NCBI RefSeq assembly: GCF_964355755.1
Contig: NC_092672.1
Location: forward strand, 19,528,501-19,592,500
Direction of reading: 5' to 3'
DNA: 64,000 bases
From: Antedon mediterranea
Lineage: Eukaryota > Echinodermata > Crinoidea > Comatulida > Antedonidae
A program made the translations under genes and the position numbers. This document shows, in pieces, positions 59,701-63,834 of the stretch (positions within the stretch are counted from its first letter, which is position 1; each line of letters starts with the position of its first letter). The notes beneath the pieces are model-generated. The model worked only from the letters and a program-made list of their open reading frames with translations, made no database searches and was not told the DNA's origin.

Positions 59701-62343
59701 ACATGGATGCCACTATTTTATCATGTTAATTGACATAGTTGGTTTAATATATTTGTATTAATATTATTGTATTGATGGTACTCGGACATAATTTATTATT
59801 CTTAAGGTATCATTTCCCAAGGTTCAAGTTTACCAGGGGTATTATATTATTAAAGTTGACGAGAACTATTGTACTGTATATGAGATGACATTTATTTTAC
59901 TGTTTAATAACAAAATAATGTTTTGCAGTAACCCGTGCTCCGTATAGTCTTTTTCTGCCTTTATATGTGGTTATATACTAATTCGCATGGGAGAAGAAAA
60001 TATAATAAAAATGCAGTCTTCCCTGATAAAAGTACTCTGAAATTTATTTATTTTTTTTAATTGTCAAGAATAAAAATTCAGAACTATTTACAGCCATTGA
60101 TTTTGCTACACAAAATATTCCTTTACTTTGAAATATCTGTAAGCTCAAAAATGAAAGCAATACTGGATATGGGATTTTACGAAAATAACATTAAAAAAAA
60201 ACGTAACATAAACGTAAAATACCAATCTATATTTTGGGTGTATTTTTCGTTGTGTATTGTTTGATATTTTGTTTCTTAGTTATGCTCAGAATTAGTGGTC
60301 ACATTTACAAATAAAAAAATGGGACATAAATCGAATGAAAAACACGCCCTAAATCCGAAATATTGGGATTGGTTTGAGTGTGTTTATTTTTATTCATTTA
60401 CATTTTTTTTTATTTCAATTGTTTTTGATATTTTGCTATTTCTTTGTGTGAGGTTTGGTATCTTGCTAGTTTTTTATCTTTTGCTTTAAGTGGTGCTTAT
60501 TTACACATATCGCGTAATCGAACTTAAATGTACCATAAGCATTGATATCATTGCCACGGCGTTTTACTCACTGGGCCAAACCGTGATTTACGAAAATCAT
60601 TCTGTTCAAAGGATAAGTATAATTAATTAAAGCGACGCGATCATTCAATATGGTTATTTGGCTACCGAGACTAAACACTGTTTTAATTTGGCGGCCCGGC
60701 ATGGTGTTTGTAGATCCGGCCATGGTGGTACACAACAGAGGAAGTTGCGTAGTTTATACAGTGACGTAACATGGTCGCTGCATGAGACGTCAAATTACAG
60801 TTATTTTTTGCCTTTTTTAGTGTTTATCCTTAAAATTTAGGAAAGTGACATAGCCTATTATGTGCGGCCCCAATTTAGTAGCATTAATATATAGATGATA
60901 ATATGAAGCATTTTTAAGGCTTACAGAGGCTGATTGAGATATTTATTTTTTGTCATAATAGAATTGTTAGTTCCTGCAGAGATACGTGCCAGGGGTAAAC
61001 AAGCTATTAAAATATATAAAGAAGAACTTAAAACTGGTAGCATGTCTGTTGTGAATTCAAGATGTATGTTTCTAGGAAAAGAAGGTGCTGGCAAGACTAG
61101 CTGTGTAAAGGCTATGGTTGGAGAAAGGTAAGAAGTAAAATGGTATATTGTTTATATTACGGTATCTTGCTGTGTATTAACCATCAACCATTTTAGTGAT
61201 CATTTTAAGATTTTAGGCATTCATAGTTTAAGCTTCTTAATCAGAATGCTAAGAAATGCTTTGTGAATGGTAAGTGAAGGCATTCAGCTTTGGTAAGGGA
61301 ATGTTTAATTTGAATTACTATACACTAAGGGTAACATTGTAGTATTTTAAATTATGATTCTTATTAAATAATAAAAACATTAATTTTATTCACTTTAATT
61401 TACTTTTAATTAACTTACTATAAATGTTCTATTTATTTAAAATTTATCAGTTGTTTTATGATTGGAATGTATATTTAAATGCAGTCTCCTTTTATGATTT
61501 AGTCATTTTATACATACTTTGTATGTGTCTAAAACGTACAATAAATGTTTAACTTTACTATACAATGTTATAATAGATTCAATTCTGCAGAAAAATCCAC
61601 AGATGGAATCGTTACAACCACAGTGTTTCAAGCAAAGAAGGATTGTAGTCAATGGAAAAAGATAAAAGATGTAAATGGTGAGAAAAGCAACTGAAAATGT
61701 TAAATTTTACATATTCATCATTTTGCTATAATTTTAACATTAATTTATTTTTGATAAAATAATACTAATTTTTAAATAAAAACATTCTTAAATGTATAAT
61801 ATAATGCCATTTATACATTGGTTATACAACAAATAACAATTCAAAATTCATTTGGCTATGCAACCATTACGTCTTGGTCTTCTATTTTCAAAGAGGTGAT
61901 TGAAATCACCTCAGATACCAGAAATTGGAAAATTACTGTCAATGTTCAGAATATTGCTTATCATTGTATTCCTCTCATCCCATACAACACATTGGTTTCC
62001 TAATCTAATTGTCCATTTCTTGCTTTGTATAGGTATTGACCTATCAGAGCAAATTCGTTCACATGCTTTAGGAGAAAAGGTTGATAAAAGGTTACAAGAA
62101 GGTAGGTACAGACTAATAAAGCTTTTATAACATTTAAATCTGCATAAAAGATGTATAATGATATTGATCAGTAACACTGTTATATTGGTTTTGTTTCTGT
62201 AATTTTTTGTAGAAGGCAATGTTGGAACCTGGGCTAAATTTAAGAATGGTATGTATAAGATGGTAAGAAGAAAAGAAAAAGTGAGTGACATAACTAGTGT
62301 ATGGGACTACGCTGGTCAACTAGACTACTATATAACGCACAGG
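8647..62343 (+). CDS. Ankyrin-repeat/Roc GTPase (Roco-type) gene, partial, overall model
   Basis: Model: join 8647-8745, 18332-18430, 21808-21906, 36061-36159, 45746-45844, 52467-52577, 54081-54191, 59209-59293, 60962-61127, 61577-61677, 62033-62101, 62213-62343. Total 1,269 nt, 423 codons, no stop, and every junction is AG/GT with matching phase. Residues 1-165 are five 33-residue ANK repeats, 166-239 two 37-residue ANK-like repeats, 240-268 a half repeat, and the rest begins a Roc (Ras of complex) GTPase domain. Roco proteins normally carry a COR domain after Roc; it would lie beyond base 64000, as would the G4 motif. No start codon or promoter is visible, so the 5' end is probably upstream. 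ANK repeats usually bind partner proteins, and Roc binds GTP and is a switch. Partner and pathway cannot be read from sequence. The exons between 21808 and 45844 come from a recent segmental duplication, so the true exon number depends on the assembly being right. Confidence 0.8.
8746..11660. other. Intron between exons A and B, 5' part
   Basis: AT-rich intron with no further exon visible. An ACC/CCA-rich stretch lies at about 9263-9326. At 11510-11590 the + strand can be read as a faint LINE tail (a G-T-K-L-W-N-N string), too weak to call. The first 2.9 kb after exon A show nothing else I recognise. Confidence 0.5.
11894..13777. mobile_element. Foldback (long inverted repeat) element, copy 1, 1,884 bp
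   Basis: It starts AGTGGAGTCTGTTAGGG and ends with the exact complement. Inverted homology continues inward for roughly 400 bp (11894-12290 against 13370-13777), with scattered differences. The left half is a series of about four diverged direct monomers of 160-190 bp, each carrying words like 'catatctc', 'atgttcagaacataaacatt', 'tgaccggaagta' and 'tgacctttgacct'. The related sequence at 24325 ('ccaaatgtaatatgaaaaac') lacks it, giving an approximate empty site. A clear target duplication is not visible. The reading frame at 12907-13212 is spurious. Confidence 0.75.
12291..12590. mobile_element. Nested palindromic insert inside foldback element, copy 1
   Basis: Against the opposite arm of the foldback (13370-13400), the left arm is interrupted between 'cagaatata' and 'aatgttactattt' by about 300 bp. 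The insert begins with a strong hairpin: arms at about 12310-12358 and 12372-12418 match for about 45 bases with two mismatches, around the 13-base loop 'gaggcaaagccga'. It looks like a small secondary MITE. Its ends (ttatacaaat and gttatata) are only partly inverted, so the exact bounds are uncertain. Confidence 0.6.
13800..15640 (-). pseudogene. Degenerate LINE (non-LTR retrotransposon), EN-RT remnant, copy 1
   Basis: On the minus strand, three diagnostic islands appear in 5'-3' order. Endonuclease motif NSDISDHLPI is at 15569-15598. RT motif STFLDLSKTFDVVNHDIF is at about 14818-14875, followed by YGILGPF. The RT catalytic YADD within DTIFFYADDTTL is at about 14682-14717 (YADD 14688-14699). 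Further 3', LLNFLNLKLSKLVN and similar strings continue the RT thumb region. Frameshifts and stops separate the islands, so it is dead. The motif style fits the jockey/CR1/L2 group. The + strand frame at 16302 is unrelated. Confidence 0.8.
15700..16713. repeat. Dispersed block with diverged copy at 49858-50797
   Basis: From 'cttttgaaaaa...atacacca' through 'catctaccctgta', 'cacatggggtcaga', 'ttagttatccacacc' to 'cctattatattattcttaat', this block matches 49858-50797 with indels and many substitutions. It is part of the duplicated unit and recurs at 43114-44127. Inside is a 76-bp direct duplication (16397-16472 and 16473 onward, starting 'attatggctac') that the 50.5-kb copy lacks. No coding function is seen; the frame at 16521-16829 is hydrophobic only because of T-richness. 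Confidence 0.7.
16970..17100 (+). pseudogene. LINE RT fragment (RADYCN), copy 1
   Basis: The + strand from about 16970 reads LHTLCRRADYCNMLY, then a stop, then LMPFQK. It resembles the 'SRLDYCNSLLYGLP' stretch found near the C-terminus of many jockey/CR1-type RTs. It is short and interrupted by a stop. It is followed at 17060 by an 'aaattcaaattcaaat' run of the kind seen at retroelement 3' ends. Confidence 0.5.
17490..17594 (+). pseudogene. LINE C-terminal CCHC zinc-knuckle fragment, copy 1
   Basis: The + strand encodes EIEKNECYICVIENEKHM then FLYCIHNKHFYRN. C-x2-C-x7-H-x4-C with flanking E/H and a trailing Y matches the C-terminal cysteine motif of many non-LTR retrotransposon RT proteins. 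The frame is open only for about 35 codons, and no RT domain is directly attached. It is duplicated at 44904-45008. Confidence 0.6.
18332..18430 (+). CDS. ANK exon B (unit 1), 33 codons
   Basis: A 99-nt, phase 0-0 exon following tatttttag and ending AACAAG before gtactt. It encodes one ankyrin repeat starting N-G, with the core STPLIEAANRGFHEVCLVLL and then NKGADANQQNK. The TPL and G-A-D-x-N signatures fit the ANK consensus. It is identical to the exon at 45746. The intron before it is 9.6 kb and contains the foldback element and LINE debris. Confidence 0.87.
18431..20634. other. Intron 3' of exon B (unit 1)
   Basis: AT-rich intron leading to the SINE. A GC-richer patch lies near 19570-19700 (a 'gcaatagggggcgcaattgcg' area). 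No exon, RNA gene or complete mobile element was recognised. The frames at 18616-18876 and 19748-19990 have no recognisable domain. Confidence 0.5.
20635..20953 (+). mobile_element. tRNA-derived SINE at the duplication junction (hybrid candidate)
   Basis: The head at 20635-20719 resembles a class II tRNA (Leu/Ser-like). Box A is in tggccgagcggttaag and box B in ggttcgagg, and the terminal agtgagtgag pairs with ctcactcact. The body (about 20720-20930) has conserved-looking words such as 'ggataaggactataaaccg', 'gtgtgcactttaaagaacc' and 'gttaccccggtgtattagta', as in other metazoan SINEs. The tail is an A-rich 'aaagataaaacaaacaaaca'. It equals the SINE at 48049 up to base 20901 and then differs (atcag/accag, extra gaagagg). 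This marks where the two large repeats stop matching. Confidence 0.85.
20954..21807. other. Intron between the junction SINE and exon C
   Basis: Single copy in the window. It contains 'taggcctagcc'-type words and a GC-rich island at 21360-21460 ('gcacggcgggggcgggtgtg', 'gaagggggagggccgggg') in an otherwise AT-rich background. No gene or complete mobile element was recognised. Confidence 0.5.
21808..21906 (+). CDS. ANK exon C (unit 2), 33 codons
   Basis: A 99-nt, phase 0-0 exon after gttaaatag and before gtaagt. It encodes one ankyrin repeat, with N-G and the core DTALHVGAGYGHVDVCQML followed by an alanine-rich finger and VDQQNH. It occurs once in the window. It is not duplicated here because it sits just right of the SINE that marks the repeat junction (20635-20953), so it opens unit 2. 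Its unit-1 partner would lie about 7.8 kb upstream of base 1. Confidence 0.86.
21907..23074. other. Intron after exon C
   Basis: AT-rich intron with no second exon, RNA gene or mobile element that I recognise. The short frame at 22470-22667 carries no domain. Confidence 0.5.
23075..23145 (-). pseudogene. tRNA-like sequence, anticodon TGT (Thr), degenerate
   Basis: The minus strand reads ggctctg tg gtctagtggtatgata, then ctcgc-tctgtaa-gcgag, aggtt, gcatg-ttcgaat-cccgc and cagagac. The cloverleaf is recognisable, with a perfect 5-bp anticodon stem and TTCGAAT T-loop. There is one mismatch in the acceptor stem and two in the T stem, and position 33 is C rather than U. It is 71 nt long with no intron. 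The defects suggest a pseudogene or the head of an old SINE rather than an active tRNA. Confidence 0.6.
23210..23528. mobile_element. TTAA-flanked MITE, piggyBac-like, 319 bp
   Basis: It starts AGATGTATTGTCCCCC and ends with the exact complement GGGGGACAATACATCT, flanked on both sides by TTAA (23206-23209 and 23529-23532). A TTAA target duplication is the piggyBac hallmark. The interior is AT-rich and non-coding. It is single copy in the window, just right of the tRNA-like sequence. Confidence 0.75.
23533..24089. other. Intron, GC-richer stretch
   Basis: Contains mixed sequence with many CG dinucleotides (for example 'acacggcgccgtgaagcacg' near 23700) and a palindromic 'cggcgccg'. No exon, RNA gene or complete mobile element was recognised. 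Confidence 0.4.
24090..26180 (-). pseudogene. Second, diverged copy of the LINE RT remnant
   Basis: Homologous to 11665-15490 in the same orientation, with substitutions and indels, and it lacks the foldback element. The RT motif region (FLDLSK...FDVV) is at about 25365-25425, but the stretch that would hold YADD has been deleted near 25350. Homology starts abruptly at 'ctactgacattcaatgattg' (24092), with unrelated upstream flanks. This suits two insertions of one LINE family more than a simple segmental copy. Confidence 0.7.
24418..24545 (+). repeat. GTCGGTC-family repeat with microsatellite core, copy 2
   Basis: It interrupts the LINE remnant: its paralog near 13850 runs straight through. 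The order is cgtggacgcgactct, ttcactatg, a (gtcggtctgtcg)-type microsatellite at 24457-24497, gcacgcgact and ggccttgttttcg. It is the same family as 7844-7950, with an expanded tetranucleotide core. Confidence 0.6.
26181..27930. mobile_element. 1.75-kb insertion in the second LINE copy, class unknown
   Basis: Homology to 15490 stops after 'cctatatct' and resumes at 'aattcagtctgaatggtcag', while the first copy is continuous there. The inserted DNA is GC-richer and has 'taggcctaggcc' words, a T-run at 26819-26831 and a perfect 18-bp palindrome CACCAAGAATTCTTGGTG near 27576. Its last 120 bp have an internal inverted repeat (gccttttcac against gtgaaaaggg). No matching termini or target duplication were found, and the frames at 26168-26365 and 27606-27857 carry no domain. 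Confidence 0.55.
27931..28010 (-). pseudogene. LINE endonuclease fragment (SDISDHLPI), second copy
   Basis: The minus strand at about 27978-28007 reads NSDISDHLPI, matching 15569-15598. It continues the LINE remnant of 24090-26180 across the inserted block. After about 28020 homology to the first copy fades. Confidence 0.7.
28020..28518. other. Intronic sequence between LINE EN and ORF1-like pieces
   Basis: If the LINE is continuous on the minus strand, this should be the N-terminal part of the endonuclease, but no EN motif could be read with confidence. Multiple stops occur in all frames. Confidence 0.35.
28519..29160 (-). pseudogene. LINE ORF1-like (RRM/transposase_22-type) remnant
   Basis: Broken minus-strand peptides in order: QSWQTMRKELVGLESWLCSI (about 29090-29153), then ELLRVERHSRCYSLRF with GNIKEK, then LVKDIFKTDLGLNNILIEKC, then IRKAKAMKATNFYAGCRHPE near 28520-28590. 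The 'ErySR..LRf.gikE', 'v.dif...lgl..i.ie' and 'il.kak.lk...fy' pattern is that of L1-type ORF1 proteins. Frameshifts and stops make it non-functional. Lying upstream of the EN and RT pieces on the same strand, it fits the 5' ORF of the same LINE or an adjacent LINE. Confidence 0.65.
29161..29587. other. Intron left of the second copy of base 1
   Basis: No feature recognised. Base 29588 is where the match to window base 1 begins; it need not be a junction, because homology may extend further left in unit 1 outside the window. Confidence 0.5.
29588..36060 (+). repeat. Unit-2 copy of 1-8646, without the two mobile inserts
   Basis: Collinear with 1-8646. The Helitron empty site is at 30380/30381 and the MITE empty site at 31347-31348 (single TA). 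The GTCGGTCGG repeat recurs at 35259-35365. No additional exon was found. The frames at 33773-34049 and 35062-35615 are the same non-coding frames as in unit 1. Confidence 0.9.
36061..36159 (+). CDS. ANK exon A' (unit 2), 33 codons
   Basis: The duplicate of the exon at 8647, identical in all 99 nt, with the same tttag acceptor and gtaagt donor. The acceptor-proximal intron differs by a 1-nt deletion in the stretch before the shared 'aacttgtatg'. Because both ends are phase 0, it can follow exon C and precede B' without a frame change. If the duplication is real, the protein contains this repeat twice, 99 residues apart. If the assembly is wrong, this exon is the same as 8647. Confidence 0.8.
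36160..39307. other. Unit-2 copy of the intron after exon A
   Basis: Matches 8746-11893 at offset 27414. Nothing coding is recognised, as in unit 1. Confidence 0.7.
39308..41191. mobile_element. Foldback element, copy 2 (duplicate of 11894-13777)
   Basis: Same length and same termini (AGTGGAGTCTGTTAGGG and complement). It differs from copy 1 by a few substitutions, for example a t/a near 40378 and another in the A-run near 40921. It also carries the nested palindromic insert (39705-40004). So the element and its nested insert predate the large duplication, unlike the two inserts at 794 and 3086. Confidence 0.78.
39705..40004. mobile_element. Nested palindromic insert, copy 2
   Basis: Identical in structure to 12291-12590: a 45-base-arm hairpin around 'gaggcaaagccga', followed by about 170 bp ending near 'gtgttatata'. 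Confidence 0.6.
41214..43054 (-). pseudogene. Degenerate LINE EN-RT remnant, unit-2 copy
   Basis: Duplicate of 13800-15640 at offset 27414. YADD is at 42102-42113, FLDLSKTF at about 42232-42280 and SDISDHLPI at about 42983-43009. It is interrupted in the same way and adds no new coding potential. Confidence 0.8.
43114..44127. repeat. Unit-2 copy of dispersed block 15700-16713
   Basis: Matches 15700-16713, including the 76-bp direct duplication (43811-43886 and 43887 onward). A diverged third copy is at 49858-50797. Confidence 0.7.
44384..45008 (+). pseudogene. LINE fragments (RADYCN and CCHC), unit-2 copies
   Basis: Duplicate of 16970-17594: the RADYCN string is at about 44384-44450 and the C-x2-C-x7-H-x4-C knuckle at 44904-45008. 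Between them is AT-rich sequence with 'aaattcaaattcaaat' near 44477. Confidence 0.5.
45746..45844 (+). CDS. ANK exon B' (unit 2), 33 codons
   Basis: The duplicate of the exon at 18332, identical over 99 nt, with the same acceptor (tatttttag) and donor (gtactt). It is the last exon of the duplicated unit. The next exon in the gene is the diverged 37-codon exon at 52467, also phase 0. Confidence 0.8.
45845..48048. other. Unit-2 copy of the intron after exon B
   Basis: Matches 18431-20634 with about one substitution seen (47824 a for g). No feature recognised. Confidence 0.6.
48049..48345 (+). mobile_element. tRNA-derived SINE at the right end of unit 2
   Basis: The same head and body as 20635-20953, identical to base 48315. 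From there it has accag for atcag, lacks gaagagg, and ends 'tataaatataaatttcaatt' instead of the A-rich aaacaaaca tail. Downstream DNA (48346 on) is unrelated to 20954 on. This is expected for the original right-hand SINE in a SINE-SINE unequal crossover. Confidence 0.83.
48497..48862. repeat. Diverged copy of block 4141-4680
   Basis: Shares 'attatattataacttatatt', 'cccaaaagtttgaga', 'gcatgg.ttcctgagctc' and 'tccatggtgattgtgatgac' with 4141-4680, but is shorter (an internal part near 4270-4420 is missing) and has many substitutions. It is much older than the 27-kb duplication. It may be a dispersed repeat or a remnant of an earlier segmental copy. Confidence 0.65.
48863..49857. other. Intron, unique sequence
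   Basis: AT-rich intronic DNA with no exon, RNA gene or mobile element that I recognise. Confidence 0.45.
49858..50797. repeat. Diverged copy of block 15700-16713, with expanded poly-A
   Basis: Matches 15700-16713 in the same orientation. The short A-run of the unit copies is here about 29 A (49894-49922). The 76-bp direct duplication of the unit copies is single here. The frame at 49832-50089 runs through the poly-A and is not a gene. Confidence 0.7.
50798..52466. other. Intron before exon D, containing a small MITE
   Basis: AT-rich intron. Apart from the 175-bp inverted-repeat element at 51122-51296, I recognise nothing. The short frames at 51639-51824 and 52011-52199 have no domain. Confidence 0.45.
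51122..51296. mobile_element. Small MITE, CAGGG termini, 175 bp
   Basis: It starts CAGGGAAAAATTTC and ends GAAATTATTCCCTG, an imperfect terminal inverted repeat (13 of 14). Both sides are flanked by TAAAG (51117-51121 and 51297-51301). The interior has further inverted words (tttttgctac and gtagcaaaaa). CAGGG ends recall hAT elements, but hAT target duplications are 8 bp, so the class is uncertain. Confidence 0.5.
52467..52577 (+). CDS. ANK-like exon D, 37 codons
   Basis: A 111-nt, phase 0-0 exon after ctctttccag and before gtaata. It starts A-G-NTPLHLHLAP, where TPLH is the ANK helix-1 signature, and ends MVTCLINKGASVTSQNK. It is four residues longer than the 33-residue repeats: the extra IYKDPTLE-type segment lies in the loop between the two helices, where other repeats have the G-H turn. 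It is single copy in the window and lies outside the recent duplication. Confidence 0.82.
52578..54080. other. Intron between exons D and E
   Basis: Ordinary AT-rich intron, with a (gtt)n run near 53649. No feature recognised. Confidence 0.5.
54081..54191 (+). CDS. ANK-like exon E, 37 codons
   Basis: A 111-nt, phase 0-0 exon after ttttccacag and before gtaatc. It begins N-G-NPPLYEYLIENPNPTPEIV and ends FLIKNDGALLTLLNK. It has the same 37-residue length as exon D, with a proline-rich interhelix loop. The helix-1 signature is weakened (PPLYEY in place of TPLHxA), so it is a degenerate ankyrin repeat near the end of the array. It lies 400 bp left of a large foldback element. Confidence 0.78.
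56344..56874. mobile_element. Pogo-like MITE nested in the large foldback, 531 bp
   Basis: It begins CAGTTGAACCTCCCGTAAGT and ends GGGAGGTGGCCGCTG, flanked by TA on both sides (56342-56343 and 56875-56876). Internal inverted words (gtggccac, ggccgcttacggg, gaccccttacgggaggtt) are typical of Tc1/mariner pogo/Tigger derivatives, whose ends often read CAGTTGAACC. It interrupts one of the foldback monomers (ataattg...aaaatatggggttttcat), so it arrived later. Confidence 0.68.
57400..57640. repeat. G-rich low-complexity tract
   Basis: The + strand is purine/G-rich, with runs such as ggggtgggtgggggcttgg, gggggaggggtggga and a run of about 14 G at 57580. It stands out against the AT-rich background and could form G-quadruplexes on the coding strand of the intron. 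It lies within the large foldback element. Confidence 0.7.
58552..58814. repeat. Minisatellite of degenerate 'gaccacctctcttaag' units
   Basis: About eleven imperfect units of roughly 22-25 bp, each containing a form of gaccacctct and cttaag or cgtaa. The unit resembles the subterminal 'acctcccgtaagtggccacc' sequence of the pogo-like MITE at 56344, so the array may have grown from the end of such an element. Two overlapping minus-strand frames here (58549-58904) are repeat artefacts. Confidence 0.7.
58826..59208. other. Intron segment before exon F
   Basis: Nothing recognised apart from the acceptor polypyrimidine tract (atttttgtttttag) at the right end. Confidence 0.5.
59209..59293 (+). CDS. 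Exon F, truncated ANK repeat capping the array
   Basis: An 85-nt exon after gtttttag, with donor gtaagt. It opens with EGKTPESIVETS, where GKTP matches the start of an ankyrin repeat, then becomes lysine-rich and ends near ILNYFD. It ends in phase 1, and the split codon is completed by AA of the next exon to give K. It is the first exon of the series with a non-zero phase, so it ends the block of freely duplicable ANK exons. Confidence 0.75.
59294..60961. other. Intron between exons F and G
   Basis: AT-rich intron with a GC-richer patch at 60550-60780. The short frames at 60061-60264, 60295-60489 and 60658-60840 show no domain. No RNA gene or complete mobile element was recognised. Confidence 0.5.
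60962..61127 (+). CDS. Roc exon G: linker and P-loop (G1)
   Basis: A 166-nt exon after gtcataatag, with donor gtaaga, in phase 1 and out phase 2. It encodes a charged helical linker (LLVPAEIRARGKQAIKIYK) and then the first strand and P-loop of a GTPase, MFLGKEGAGKTSC followed by VKAMVGE. G-K-E-G-A-G-K-T-S fits the Walker A pattern GxxxxGK[ST]. The order ANK, linker, Roc is known in Roco-family proteins (DAPK1, for example, has ANK then ROC-COR). The split last codon gives R with the next exon. Confidence 0.85.
61128..61576. other. Intron between exons G and H
   Basis: 449-bp phase-2 intron, AT-rich, gtaaga...ataatag. Nothing else seen. Confidence 0.6.
61577..61677 (+). CDS. Roc exon H: switch I region (G2)
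   Basis: A 101-nt exon after tataatag, with donor gtgaga, starting with the last base of a split arginine codon and ending in phase 1. The peptide contains AEKSTDGIVTTTVFQA. STDGI downstream of a Roc P-loop is the expected G2/switch I threonine region, as in other invertebrate Roco proteins. It is followed by a lysine-rich stretch (KKDCSQWKKIKDVN). Confidence 0.8.
61678..62032. other. Intron between exons H and I
   Basis: 355-bp phase-1 intron, gtgaga...tgtatag. Nothing else seen; the open frames crossing it (61818-62003 and a minus-strand frame from 61911) are shadows. Confidence 0.6.
62033..62101 (+). CDS. Roc exon I: helical insert between G2 and G3
   Basis: A 69-nt exon after tttgtatag, with donor gtaggt. 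It is phase 1 at both ends, so leaving it out would keep the frame. The peptide is GIDLSEQIRSHALGEKV then DKRLQE, a charged amphipathic segment with no GTPase motif. With exons H and J it makes the spacing between P-loop and DYAGQ about 97 residues, roughly twice that of LRRK2. Exon symmetry suggests a possible cassette exon, but there is no transcript evidence. Confidence 0.7.
62213..62343 (+). CDS. Roc exon J: switch II (G3, DYAGQ)
   Basis: A 131-nt exon after ttttttgtag, with donor gtatgt. It enters in phase 1 and ends in phase 0. It encodes EGNVGTWAKFKNGM, then a basic stretch (YKMVRRKEK), then SVWDYAGQLDYYITHR. D-Y-A-G-Q is the G3/switch II motif (DxxGQ) typical of Roc domains, where the following YYxTH is also common. 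This is the last exon of the gene I can identify; the remaining Roc strands (with G4) and COR must start after base 62344, most likely beyond the window. Confidence 0.85.
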
Positions 62344-63344
62344 GTATGTTTTCATTATTGTATTATAAATATCACATGTATTCTAAGGGTCATATTTAAA
62401 ACAAATATTATTTTGATTGGGTTCAGAAATAATTAAATTTGAAGTTCTTAAATACTATTAGACCTTTTGTATTGATTAATTGTTGATTAAAATAAGAAGA
62501 ACAGACTTTATTTTTCTTTTTACATAATGTGTTCTTTTGCCAAGAACATTTTTAACAGGGTTATTTTATCAATGTGCAACTTTTTTTTTAGACTATGCTA
62601 TGTTTTTGTTGGTTTTTCTAGTTCCATTGATCTTACATGTTTCAATTACTGATTTTTTTTTATCACAAGTTTTCATATAAAACATCACCAGGGGCTGATC
62701 CAGGGGAGGGGACCACAGGGCATTTGTACCTGTCAATATTGTCAACAGTAAAAAGAGAGGGTGGAGGGCAGAGTGGAGTAGATGTGGGAATGAGGAGGTT
62801 AAATATATTATTTAAACATCGTCAGTAAACAAATCAAAAAACCTCAGAATACCATACCTCCACCAATTATACCAGGCCTTTCTTTCTTTCTCTTTTGTTC
62901 TTATTTCATGCAATATTGCAATGTTGAATAAAGATCAATAGGTGATCTACAATAAACAATGCTAAAATAAATACTTTACACATACTATTCACAATCTAAA
63001 TACAACAAATACTATTCCTGATCTAAAAAGGAAGAAGGTCGTAAGACTCAATAATAAATGCAAATCACTATCCAAATGAAAAAGTAAACAGAGAGGTATC
63101 ACTTTTGAAATAATATCAATAATTGAAGTAGTATGACTTTGATGGTAATTTAAAGAAATTGTATTAAATGGTAATTTATACTTACAAAATTTAAATTGTT
63201 TGTCTCAAGCTATGCATAAGTGTGTTTATGATTAAAATCAATTTATTCAGAGAAAATGTGATTTTAAATCTATCCTAAAATCTCATTGAGCTGATTTCCA
63301 CGCGTTCAAAACATCATCGGATAACATATATCAATGAAATATAC
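62344..63344. other. Intron after exon J
   Basis: No further Roc exon was found. At 62687-62710 'caccaggggctgatccaggg' resembles a hAT-type terminus, but no matching opposite end could be found. The rest is AT-rich. Confidence 0.45.
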
Positions 63345-63617
63345 ACTACATTCACAAATAAAACAATGAATTAATACAAGTTAAACTTGAGAAGGAATTC
63401 TTTTTCTTTTAGAGTTGTACTTTTGTGGAATGGTCTTTCAGACTATGTTGTTTCAGCTAGTTCTTTAAATTTGTTTAAAAATAGACTAAATGAGGCTTGG
63501 GTAAACCATCCATTAAAGTCCACACCATTTGTACAAGATGACCTGCGAGGGGCTTATAAGCAATATACTTCGCCTCAATTTCCCTCTATTCATATGATTA
63601 TGAGGGATTACAAGTAA
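63345..63617 (+). pseudogene. 3' end of a LINE RT ORF (fragment)
   Basis: The + strand reads YKLNLRRNSFSFRVV (63369-63413) then LLWNGLSDYVVSASSLN and LFKNRLNEAW. It is followed by about 40 more codons to a stop at 63615-63617. The 'R.nfFs.RVv..WN.Lp..vVsA.s.n.FKnrLd..W' pattern is the common C-terminus of jockey/CR1-type RT proteins. An in-frame stop lies just upstream (63366-63368) and no RT core is attached, so it is a short 5'-truncated relic inside the intron. Confidence 0.78.
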
Positions 63618-63834
63618 ACAAGTAAAAGTCTTGTAATCAAAAAAGCTTTATATTTTAACTGCAAAAAAACACAATTTCCAACCAAAAATTGTATATTTTT
63701 TACCACTTAAAGAACTTGAACGGATACTCGGATTTTAGTCATTTAAATTGCAAAATGATAAACATTAATTTCTTTTTGGTTAACTGAAAGAAAAGTGAAA
63801 TGATTAATAAATGACTAAACTTGACCTACACACG

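Noticed and set aside
61911-62319. Minus-strand frames of 126 and 61 codons over the Roc exons
   Set aside because: They are antisense to well-supported spliced exons and have no recognisable content.
62687-62830. hAT-type transposon end (caggggctgatccagg)
   Set aside because: No complementary end or target duplication was found within reach.
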